The position numbers and the translations under genes were made by a program. A stretch of 5,135 bases of DNA from Akkermansia sp. GTDB taxonomy: Bacteria > Verrucomicrobiota > Verrucomicrobiia > Verrucomicrobiales > Akkermansiaceae. Of the stretch, positions 1 to 5,135 are shown one piece after another; positions within the stretch are counted from its first letter, which is position 1, and the number at the start of each line of letters is the position of its first letter. Where the stretch lies: the NCBI GenBank assembly GCA_020047775.1, contig JAIFNK010000002.1:1-5135 (forward strand), read 5' to 3'. The notes under the pieces are model-generated. The model saw only the letters and a program-made list of their open reading frames with translations, was not told the origin of the DNA and ran no database searches.

Positions 1-19
1 ATCTTGCTGCCGCGAGGGG

Positions 20-442
20 TCAATCTCCGGACGGGGATTTCCGAAGGGATTTCTTCCGGGAGAGATTCCGCTTGTCCGCGACCGAGCGGTTTTTCGAGTT
101 GCGTGACCGCGGCCGGTTCGTACGGCGCATTTTCTCGATCGCCTGGGTTTTGGCCACCGCCCTGCCTTCGCGGATGGCGTCCAGTTGGTCGCACAACTCG
201 CGCCGTGCGAGGAAGCGGTTCATTTCCCGCGAGCGATCCATCTGGCACTTGATGCAGACGCCGGTCGGCAGGTGCTTCAGGAAGACGCAGTTCGAAGTCT
301 TGTTGATTTTCTGGCCGCCAGCCCCCGAGCCGCGGACGAACTTCTCCAACAGCTCTCCCTCCGTGATTCCAAGCGCCGCCATCCGCTGCTCCAGCGCGGC
401 CAGCTTGTCGGAGGTGATCGGACTTTGCACGGAGTGAAACAA
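20..442 (-). CDS. Small release-factor-like protein (RF-1 GGQ domain, MTRFR/ArfB type)
   Basis: A 140-residue protein with only the peptidyl-hydrolase domain of class I release factors. The GGQ tripeptide is at residues 42-44 (bases 311-319) within GSGAGGQKINKTSN, the usual context of the catalytic loop that triggers peptidyl-tRNA hydrolysis in the ribosomal peptidyl-transferase centre. Codon-recognition domains (PxT/SPF) are absent, so stop-codon reading is not expected. The tail from residue 104 carries about 15 Lys/Arg in 32 residues, as in ArfB, where a basic tail enters the empty mRNA channel of stalled ribosomes. From memory, the stretch around residues 31-85 (LLEKFVRG, NKTSNCVFLKHLPTG, CxxxRSxxxNRxLAR) looks closer to mitochondrial MTRFR (C12orf65) than to ArfB. 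Inferred role: rescue of stalled ribosomes or large subunits. The start is TTG at 442, with weak GGAA upstream; GTG at 430 would remove four residues. It is divergent from the iron operon and probably unrelated to it. Confidence 0.9.
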   Translation of the reverse strand: MFHSVQSPITSDKLAALEQRMAALGITEGELLEKFVRGSGAGGQKINKTSNCVFLKHLPTGVCIKCQMDRSREMNRFLARRELCDQLDAIREGRAVAKTQAIEKMRRTNRPRSRNSKNRSVADKRNLSRKKSLRKSPSGD

Positions 443-516
443 CTGACGGATTCCGGAAAACTCAAGGCGGAAAGGCCGCGAGGCGGTTGGTTCGCGCGAG
501 GTAGCTGATTTTCGAG

Positions 517-545
517 TTGACTCCTCTTCCGTCGAACGATTGATT
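517..545 (+). promoter_or_regulatory. Candidate promoter of the TonB receptor operon
   Basis: TTGACT at 517-522 matches the sigma-70 -35 consensus at five of six positions. A 17-bp spacer leads to TTGATT at 540-545, which matches the -10 consensus at only three of six. Transcription would begin near 552, so the Fur-box-like element at 562-580 would lie just downstream of the start, a position where a bound repressor blocks transcription. An alternative -10, AATAAT at 559-564, is a better hexamer but has no good -35 at the right distance and overlaps the box. The prediction is weak, because promoter consensus in this lineage is uncertain. Confidence 0.25.
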
Positions 546-561
546 TCGCCCGCCGTTCAAT

Positions 562-580
562 AATGAGACTCAATCTCAAT
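562..580. promoter_or_regulatory. Fur-box-like operator upstream of the TonB receptor
   Basis: The 19-bp element AATGAGACTCAATCTCAAT contains the inverted repeat TGAGA-N5-TCTCA. It matches the common Fur-box form AATGAGAATCATTCTCATT at 16 of 19 positions and its own reverse complement at 14 of 19. It lies 20 bp before ATG 601 (2 bp before GTG 583), in front of a FecA-like receptor and its tonB-exbB-exbD genes, which are typical Fur targets. Inferred role: iron-loaded Fur binds here and represses the operon. The other divergent gene starts about 120 bp away and is less likely to be controlled by it. Confidence 0.65.
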
Positions 581-600
581 ACGTGAAATGGCCGAAATTT

Positions 601-2838
601 ATGAAACTGAAATCAAACCACGTTTTCGCGGGCACGACACTCTGCCTGCTCGCCGGACTTGCCTCAAATGCTCAAACCCAGGCGCAGGACGCCTTGCGCA
701 CACTCGACCCGATGACGGTTCTAGGAGCCAAGGAGGAGGTCTTCACACAGACCGGTGCCGCGGCATTCGTGACGGAAGATGCCATTCGCGCGGCGAACAG
801 CTCGAACGTCAATCTGGTGCTGTCCAAGGTGCCGGGCGTGTATACCCGTGAGGAGGACGGTTTCGGGAATTTCCCGAACATCTCGCTGCGCGGAGCGGAC
901 GGAACCCGCAGTGAAAAGGTGACGGTGATGGAGGACGGCATTCTCACCGCGCCCGCGCCTTACTCCGGTCCGGCCGCCTACTACACGCCCCGTATCGCGC
1001 GGATGGCCGGCGTGGAAATCCTCAAGGGCTCGTCCCAAGTCCGTTATGGCCCGCAGACCACGGGCGGCGTGATCAACTACCTTTCGACCGGAATTCCCGA
1101 AGAGCAGACCTTCTACATGAAGATGACCTACGGCAGTTATAATACGATGTTCGGCCATGCCTACTTCGGCGACACGGTGGAGACCGCGGCCGGGAAATTC
1201 GGCTATCTGCTGGAACTCCACGGCAACCGCAGCGACGGCTTCCGGGAAATCGACGGCTCCGGAAACTCGACTGGTTTCTCGTTGTTCGAGCCGATGCTCA
1301 AGCTCTCCTTCGAGCCGGACGCCGCGCTCAAGCAGCGCATCGAGTTCAAGGCCGGCTACAGCACGTTTGATGCGGACGAGACCTACGCCGGCCTCACGGA
1401 AACGGACCTCGACCGGGATCCTGACCGCCGCTACGCCGCCACCCGGTATGACAACATTCAAAGCGAGCAATACCGCACCTATCTGAAATGGGTCGGCGAG
1501 CCATCCGACGAATTGCGCCTCGAAAGTGCGATCTATTACGGCAGCTTCTCGCGGAACTGGTACAAGCTCGACAAAATCGCCGGAGCTGCCGGGAAAACGC
1601 GCAGCAGCCACGAGATCCTCGCCCCTGCCAGCTCGTTCACCGACGAGCTTGCCGTGCTGAAAGGCACTGGCGCGGGGACCGCCGAGGTGAAGGCTAACAA
1701 TCGCAGTTATGCCTCTTACGGCTGGCAGAACCAGGCGAATTTCCGATTCGATACCGGCCCGCTCGCCCACGATCTCGCCGCCGGCCTGCGCTTCCACCAT
1801 GACTATCAGGACCGCGACCACTGGCTGGAAACCTACAATGCCGACGGTGCGGGAAATTTCAACTTCGCCAAAAGCACCCGCAACGGACAAGACAACCGGC
1901 TTGAGGAAATCTTCGCCACCGCCATCTATCTGGAGGATGAAATCAAAACCGGAAAGCTCACCCTGCGCCCCGGCATCCGTTACGAGTGGCTCGAACTCGA
2001 CGACCGCAAGACCGACAACGCCACCAACACCTCCGTCACCCAAAGCGGCAATGAGAACCTCCTGATGGGCGGATTCAGCGCGAACTATCAGCTCGACGAC
2101 GCGCACTCCGTCTTCGGGGGCGTGTATCGCGGAGTCAGCTCGCCCGGCGCGGCGGATTATTTTGCCGGTGTGGATCAGGAGGAGTCCAACGGTTACGAAC
2201 TCGGCATCCGCCACCGTCGCGACGGGTTGAACCTGGAACTCACGGGATTCCTCACGGATTTCAACAACCTGATTTCCACCGACACCGGCCTCGGTGCCGA
2301 ACCCACCTACAATGCCGGAGCTGCGGAAGTTTTCGGGCTGGAGTCGATCGCCCAGTATGACGCCGGGGCCGCAGCCGGTCTTGCCTACGGCATCCCGCTC
2401 TACGTCTCGGGAACTTGGACGCATTCCGAATTCAAGGGGACGACCGCGGCACTCGCCGGCGGTGGCGACGGGATCTACGCCGGCGGTCGCGACGGCAATG
2501 AAATCCCCTACCTGCCCGAGTGGAAGCTCGCCGCCGGCGTCGGCGTGGCGGCTGAGAACTGGGGTGCCAATTTGGATGCCACATTCTCCGGAGTCGCTTG
2601 GGGCACCGGTTACAACGACGATGTCCGTTCCACCGGCAATCCCACCAGCCGCGACGGGAAAATCGACCCGCTGCTCATCTTCAGCCTTTCCGCCTACTAT
2701 GAGTTCAACGATCATTTCAAGCTCGTCGGCGGCATTCACAACCTCTTCGACGAGCGCGGCATCGTCAGCCGGATCCCCGAAGGACCGCGGGCGAATGCGC
2801 CACGGATGCTCTATGCGGGATTTGAAACCCAATTCTAA
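601..2838 (+). CDS. TonB-dependent outer-membrane receptor, FecA-like (ferric chelate uptake)
   Basis: A 745-residue outer-membrane receptor that would import a ferric chelate, energised by TonB. Numbered from ATG 601: Sec signal peptide about 1-24 (basic MKLK start, hydrophobic core, ASNA before the likely cut); TonB-box-like DPMTVLG at 36-42; plug domain about 44-160, ending in the signature YGPQTTGGVIN at 149-159; then a 22-strand barrel to a terminal phenylalanine, as outer-membrane proteins require for assembly. The plug segment VMEDGILTAPAPYSGPAAYY and the C-terminal NLFDERGIVSRIPEGPR strongly resemble the FecA (ferric dicitrate) family. Unlike E. coli FecA there is no STN signalling domain between signal peptide and TonB box, and no fecI/fecR is present, so sigma/anti-sigma signalling through this receptor is unlikely. 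The ligand cannot be proved from sequence. An in-frame GTG at 583 would add six residues; neither start has a Shine-Dalgarno. I prefer 601 because it gives a compact signal peptide. First gene of the operon, followed 64 bp later by tonB. Confidence 0.93.
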   Translation: MKLKSNHVFAGTTLCLLAGLASNAQTQAQDALRTLDPMTVLGAKEEVFTQTGAAAFVTEDAIRAANSSNVNLVLSKVPGVYTREEDGFGNFPNISLRGADGTRSEKVTVMEDGILTAPAPYSGPAAYYTPRIARMAGVEILKGSSQVRYGPQTTGGVINYLSTGIPEEQTFYMKMTYGSYNTMFGHAYFGDTVETAAGKFGYLLELHGNRSDGFREIDGSGNSTGFSLFEPMLKLSFEPDAALKQRIEFKAGYSTFDADETYAGLTETDLDRDPDRRYAATRYDNIQSEQYRTYLKWVGEPSDELRLESAIYYGSFSRNWYKLDKIAGAAGKTRSSHEILAPASSFTDELAVLKGTGAGTAEVKANNRSYASYGWQNQANFRFDTGPLAHDLAAGLRFHHDYQDRDHWLETYNADGAGNFNFAKSTRNGQDNRLEEIFATAIYLEDEIKTGKLTLRPGIRYEWLELDDRKTDNATNTSVTQSGNENLLMGGFSANYQLDDAHSVFGGVYRGVSSPGAADYFAGVDQEESNGYELGIRHRRDGLNLELTGFLTDFNNLISTDTGLGAEPTYNAGAAEVFGLESIAQYDAGAAAGLAYGIPLYVSGTWTHSEFKGTTAALAGGGDGIYAGGRDGNEIPYLPEWKLAAGVGVAAENWGANLDATFSGVAWGTGYNDDVRSTGNPTSRDGKIDPLLIFSLSAYYEFNDHFKLVGGIHNLFDERGIVSRIPEGPRANAPRMLYAGFETQF

Positions 2839-2869
2839 TTATCCAGCCGCCTCCGGCGTTGTCAGATCC

Positions 2870-2890
2870 GGTGAACCCACTTAGGTTCCC
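2870..2890 (+). other. Small bulged hairpin before tonB
   Basis: GAACC at 2873-2877 and GGTTC at 2884-2888 form a stem around a six-base loop. With one bulged T at 2872 the stem extends by two G-C pairs to 2870 and 2890. It lies in the 64-bp gap between the receptor and tonB, 12 bp before the tonB start. No T-run follows, so it does not look like an intrinsic terminator. It could affect mRNA stability or tonB translation, or be chance. A shorter GCCG/CGGC stem at 2846-2857 precedes it. Confidence 0.2.
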
Positions 2891-2902
2891 GCCCCACCCA
2901 CC

Positions 2903-3625
2903 ATGCACGGACTTTTCCACTCGCTCAATATCGGCACGCTGGCCACTTGGATCAGCGTCGCCGGTTTCGGTGGAGTCGCCGTGTTCGCACCGGAAAAGAC
3001 CTCCCGGCCAATCCCCGCGAAACCGCCCGAAACGCAGCTGATCGAGGAGGATTTCACGCTCGGCGAGTCGTCACCCGTGGAGAGTCCGGCGATTGCCCCG
3101 TCCACGCCAGCGCAACCTGGCCCGGCGGAAATCCTGCCGACTCCTCCCGAGTTGCCCGAACTCGCGGAGACCGCTCCGTTGCCGGAGATCCCGGACTTGC
3201 CTGTTCCCAAGGCCGCCGCGCCCGCGCCCACCCGCGTCGCGCCACCGGCTGCGGCTCCCCGCCGGAATCCGGAGCTTCGCCCGCAGTCGGCCACGGCGGG
3301 AACAGGCACCCGCAACTCCCCGGCCTCCGGTCCCCGCGCATCCAATTCCGGCGGCACCGGTGCCCTGTCGGAATCCAGTCGTCTCGCGGCGGGCCGCATG
3401 CCGCCACCCACCTATCCCGCCGAAGCGAAGCGCAGAAACCAAACCGGCACGGTCGTGGTCGAGTTCACCGTGGATTCCAACGGCCGCGTCATTTCCGCTT
3501 ATGCCAAATCCTCGTCGGGTTGGACGCTGTTGGATTCCGAGGCGCTCCGCACTGTCCGGCGTTGGAAATTTCCCGCAGGCTCCGTCATGAAACTCCAGCG
3601 CCCCATCGTCTTCCAACTCCGCTAA
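2903..3625 (+). CDS. tonB: Energy transducer TonB
   Basis: A 240-residue TonB-family protein that spans the periplasm and passes proton-motive energy from ExbB-ExbD to the outer-membrane receptor. Order of parts: short cytoplasmic start; one membrane segment about residues 9-29 (ending GFGGVAVFA); a long low-complexity Pro/Ala/Glu-rich periplasmic spacer about 35-165 with many PxP steps; and a TonB C-terminal domain about 167-240 with the family pattern PPPTYPAEAKRR, G-TVVVEFTVDSNGRV, SSSG-x-LLDSEAL and VRRWKFP. This domain binds receptor TonB boxes. The SxxxH motif of the E. coli TonB membrane helix is not evident: the only nearby His residues are H2 and H6, before the helix. ATG 2903 is preceded by CCCACC and has no Shine-Dalgarno. 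The stop is 7 bp before exbB. Neighbours and domain make the assignment firm; specificity for the upstream receptor is inferred from the operon. Confidence 0.93.
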   Translation: MHGLFHSLNIGTLATWISVAGFGGVAVFAPEKTSRPIPAKPPETQLIEEDFTLGESSPVESPAIAPSTPAQPGPAEILPTPPELPELAETAPLPEIPDLPVPKAAAPAPTRVAPPAAAPRRNPELRPQSATAGTGTRNSPASGPRASNSGGTGALSESSRLAAGRMPPPTYPAEAKRRNQTGTVVVEFTVDSNGRVISAYAKSSSGWTLLDSEALRTVRRWKFPAGSVMKLQRPIVFQLR

Positions 3626-3655
3626 CATCATCGTGCTCGCTAACATCGTTGTCGA
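3620..3655 (+). repeat. Imperfect 18-bp tandem duplication at the tonB/exbB junction
   Basis: CGCTAACATC occurs at 3620-3629 and again at 3638-3647, exactly 18 bp apart, and the similarity continues for 13 of 15 bases. The first copy contains the last Arg codon and TAA stop of tonB; the second encodes the first residues of ExbB (LANIVV). In the exbB frame both copies read ANI-hydrophobic-V. This looks like a small in-frame duplication that separated the tonB stop from the exbB GTG start at 3633. Confidence 0.5.
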
Positions 3656-4319
3656 AACATTCATCGAAGGCGGCTGGGTCATGTGGCCCATCCTCTCCAC
3701 CTTTTTCCTCGCCCTCTGCGTCATCCTCGATCGCGCCGTCTGGTGGCTGCGGCTCCAAGCGACTCTGCAACCGGCCAAGCAGGAGCAGGCCCGGGTCGCC
3801 ATCGGCACCGGCGATTTCGCGACCGCATGGGATCTCGGGAAATCCACCACCGATCCATTTCTCGCCAATCTGCGGGAAGGCATGACCCACGCGCACACCT
3901 CCATGCTCGCCGCCATGCAGCTTCACGCCACGCAACTCATCGAGAAATCCGAGGTCCGCATGTGGGTCATCAGCACGCTGATCACACTTGCTCCGCTGTT
4001 AGGTTTGTTCGGCACCGTCGTCGGCATCATGGGTTCGTTCTCCTTCGTCGGCGACGAGCAGCTCGCCGCCTCCAAGGTCTCCGGCGGCATCGGCGAGGCG
4101 CTCATCGCCACCGCCTGCGGCATCGGCATCGCCATCATCTGCCTGCTGCCGTATAACTTCTTCCGCAAGCGAGTCGCCGTGCTCCGCGGCTCGCTGGAGC
4201 GCTGGATCAACCACACCGAACTGCTCGTGAAATCCGCCCGGGAGCACGGCCACGATCTCGAAGCGTTCGCTTCCAAGATACAAGAACGCTCCGCTCCCAG
4301 ACTCAAGATTCAGGACTAA
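3633..4319 (+). CDS. exbB: Biopolymer transport protein ExbB (MotA/TolQ/ExbB family)
   Basis: A 228-residue inner-membrane proton-channel subunit that, with ExbD, energises TonB. Three membrane segments are visible: TM1 about 17-38 (MWPILSTFFLALCVILDRAV), a cytoplasmic loop about 39-109, TM2 about 110-135, TM3 about 153-176, and a basic cytoplasmic tail. TM2 contains GLFGTVVGIM with T128, and TM3 contains GEALIATACGIGIAI with E155 and T160. By motif these match E. coli ExbB T148, E176 and T181, the polar residues lining the proton path, so the protein looks functional. Length is close to E. coli ExbB (244). The GTG at 3633 is chosen because the following FIEGGWVMWPI stretch is the usual family start; ATG 3681 would cut into TM1. 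No Shine-Dalgarno is seen. It begins 7 bp after tonB and ends 26 bp before exbD, so co-transcription is near certain. TolQ or MotA are less likely given the tonB neighbour. Confidence 0.95.
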   Translation: MLANIVVETFIEGGWVMWPILSTFFLALCVILDRAVWWLRLQATLQPAKQEQARVAIGTGDFATAWDLGKSTTDPFLANLREGMTHAHTSMLAAMQLHATQLIEKSEVRMWVISTLITLAPLLGLFGTVVGIMGSFSFVGDEQLAASKVSGGIGEALIATACGIGIAIICLLPYNFFRKRVAVLRGSLERWINHTELLVKSAREHGHDLEAFASKIQERSAPRLKIQD

Positions 4320-4320
4320 C

Positions 4321-4340
4321 AATCTCAAATCTCAATCTCC
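4321..4340 (+). repeat. Short AATCTCA direct repeat in the exbB-exbD gap
   Basis: AATCTCA occurs twice in tandem (4321-4327, 4328-4334), followed by the partial copy ATCTCC. It fills most of the 26-bp gap before exbD. The unit resembles one arm of the Fur-box-like element at 562-580 but lacks the opposing arm, so it is probably not an operator. No other role is evident. Confidence 0.3.
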
Positions 4341-4345
4341 CCACC

Positions 4346-4768
4346 ATGCCCGTCCAACTCAACAGCAGCTCCGGCGACGAGGGCGATGAAGCGCGCATCG
4401 AGATCATCCCGCTCATCGACATCATGTTTTTCCTGCTCGCCGCCTTCATGCTGGTGAGCCTCAGCATGACGCAACTTCACCGCGTGCCTATCGATTTACC
4501 TGAAGCCTCCACCGGCGTCCCGGATTCGAAAACGCCGCCGTTCCAAATCGCCATCGATTCCAACGGTGTCACGACCTGGGATGCGGAAATCGTCACCCTG
4601 TCGGAAATCACCGCCCGCCTCAAAGCGGCGGCAAAACCCGACGAATCCCGCGTGCTCATCGCCGCCGATGCGGACGCCCGCCACAAGCAGGTGCTCGGCG
4701 TGCTCAACGCGGTGCGCGAGGCCGGAATCAACATTGTCAGCTTCGAGTCGAAGAACCCCAATCCCTGA
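4346..4768 (+). CDS. exbD: Biopolymer transport protein ExbD
   Basis: A 140-residue ExbD/TolR-family protein, about the usual length (E. coli ExbD 141). A cytoplasmic acidic N-terminus (1-19) is followed by one membrane helix about 20-42 containing IIPLIDIMFFLLAAFMLVS. D25 within PLIDIMFFLL is the conserved helix aspartate, at the same number as the essential D25 of E. coli ExbD, which carries protons with ExbB. The periplasmic domain about 60-135 ends in the family pattern RVLIAADADARHKQVLGVL and AGINIVSF. The role is to couple the proton gradient to TonB in an ExbB5-ExbD2-type complex. ATG 4346 follows CCCCACC, similar to the tonB leader, with no Shine-Dalgarno. TGA at 4766-4768 is followed after three bases by the next start, in the same reading frame. 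TolR is the main alternative, made unlikely by the tonB neighbour and the absence of tol-pal genes. Confidence 0.95.
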   Translation: MPVQLNSSSGDEGDEARIEIIPLIDIMFFLLAAFMLVSLSMTQLHRVPIDLPEASTGVPDSKTPPFQIAIDSNGVTTWDAEIVTLSEITARLKAAAKPDESRVLIAADADARHKQVLGVLNAVREAGINIVSFESKNPNP

Positions 4769-4771
4769 AGC

Positions 4772-5135
4772 GTGAACTCCCGTGTCCTGCCCATTCTCAA
4801 CGCCATCGGCTGCCTGGTGCTGGCGGGACTCGTCGTCGTGCAGTGGAACAAGGAGCTCGTGCTCGATCAGAAATTGACCCGGCTCGGCACCGAACTCACC
4901 ACCGCCAGGGAACAAGCCGCCGCCGAAGGAAAACGGGCCGCCGGCCTGGAGCGCGACATTTCCGTGCTGAAGGAATCCATCGAATCCTCACAGCAGGCCA
5001 GCGAGGAAGCCGCCCGCAGGTTTGCGGAGAAAGAAACCCAAACCGCCGGCCTTGAGGTGGAAATCACCACCGCCCGCGAACAGGTGAAAACCTGGCAGGA
5101 CGCCATCGCCGCCCGGGATGCCAAGCTCCGCGAGC
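4772..5135 (+). CDS. Membrane-anchored coiled-coil protein of unknown function (3' end outside window)
   Basis: An open frame from GTG 4772 with no stop before the window end; 121 residues are visible. I do not recognise a family. Residues about 7-24 (PILNAIGCLVLAGLVVVQ) form one membrane helix after a short N-terminus containing an Arg, giving probable N-in, C-out topology. From about residue 28 to the edge the sequence is charged, Ala/Glu/Lys/Gln-rich, lacks proline and looks like continuous coiled coil. Internal echoes are spaced by whole heptads: ELTTAREQ at 41-48 and EITTAREQ at 97-104 are 56 residues apart, and AGLE at 57-60 and 92-95 are 35 apart. It starts three bases after the exbD stop with a weak GAAG ahead, so it is very probably in the operon. 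An accessory or spacer role in the TonB complex, or in the cell envelope, is inference only. Membrane-anchored filament-like or signalling proteins are alternatives. Confidence 0.75.
   Translation, partial: MNSRVLPILNAIGCLVLAGLVVVQWNKELVLDQKLTRLGTELTTAREQAAAEGKRAAGLERDISVLKESIESSQQASEEAARRFAEKETQTAGLEVEITTAREQVKTWQDAIAARDAKLRE

Noticed and set aside
443..500. Inverted repeats TTCCGGAA (451-458) and CGCGA/TCGCG (477-496) in the divergent intergenic region
   Set aside because: They are short and of the kind expected by chance in GC-rich DNA, and neither is placed convincingly against a promoter.
72..508. Plus-strand open frames opposite the release-factor gene
   Set aside because: The minus strand encodes an unmistakable GGQ domain, and the plus-strand frames show no recognisable motif.
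721..2832. A 703-codon open frame on the minus strand, opposite the receptor gene
   Set aside because: Its codons are in exact register with the receptor codons, so it is open only because the receptor avoids TTA, CTA and TCA; it ends at the rare sense CTA at 721. The sense product has a signal peptide, TonB box, plug and barrel motifs, while the antisense product matches nothing I recognise.
2839..2902. Intrinsic terminator between the receptor and tonB
   Set aside because: The short stems here have no following T-run, and tonB, exbB and exbD lack any evident promoter of their own.
3071..3916. A 281-codon minus-strand frame across the tonB/exbB junction, plus other overlapping frames at 2881-3411 and 2947-3885
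   Set aside because: They are shadows of GC-rich tonB and exbB. Their compositions (long Arg/Gly/Ala runs) carry no domain motif, while the sense frames contain clear TonB and ExbB signatures.
4772..4840. Possible lipoprotein signal (AIGC at residues 11-14) in the coiled-coil ORF
   Set aside because: The hydrophobic stretch continues well past the Cys, and the -3 position is Ala rather than Leu/Val. A plain membrane anchor fits better.

Overview
The window is GC-rich, bacterial and densely coding. It holds one leftward gene and, divergent from it, a compact rightward operon that runs off the right edge. An outer-membrane TonB-dependent receptor with its own TonB, ExbB and ExbD shows a Gram-negative (diderm) organism. 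Near-absence of Shine-Dalgarno motifs, several GTG/TTG starts, and a small MTRFR-like release factor make me lean towards Verrucomicrobiota (Luteolibacter/Haloferula-like). That placement is an inference from style, not from a marker gene.

Layout: (1) 20-442, minus strand, a 140-aa GGQ-motif release-factor-like protein, probably for ribosome rescue. (2) 443-582, the divergent intergenic region, with a 19-bp palindromic Fur-box-like element at 562-580 and a weak promoter candidate. (3) 601-2838 (or from GTG 583), a FecA-like TonB-dependent receptor lacking the N-terminal signalling domain. (4) 2903-3625, a TonB-family energy transducer. (5) 3633-4319, ExbB. (6) 4346-4768, ExbD. (7) 4772-5135, the start of a membrane-anchored coiled-coil protein of unknown function, cut by the window end.

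Working model: Fur with iron represses transcription from the intergenic region. On iron limitation the cell makes the outer-membrane receptor, probably for a ferric chelate of the citrate type, together with a dedicated TonB-ExbB-ExbD complex that uses the inner-membrane proton gradient to drive uptake. The last ORF, three bases after exbD, has the topology of an inner-membrane protein with a long periplasmic coiled coil. It is the least explained part of the window and may be an accessory part of the same machine. No RNA genes, mobile elements, CRISPR arrays or convincing rho-independent terminators were seen.
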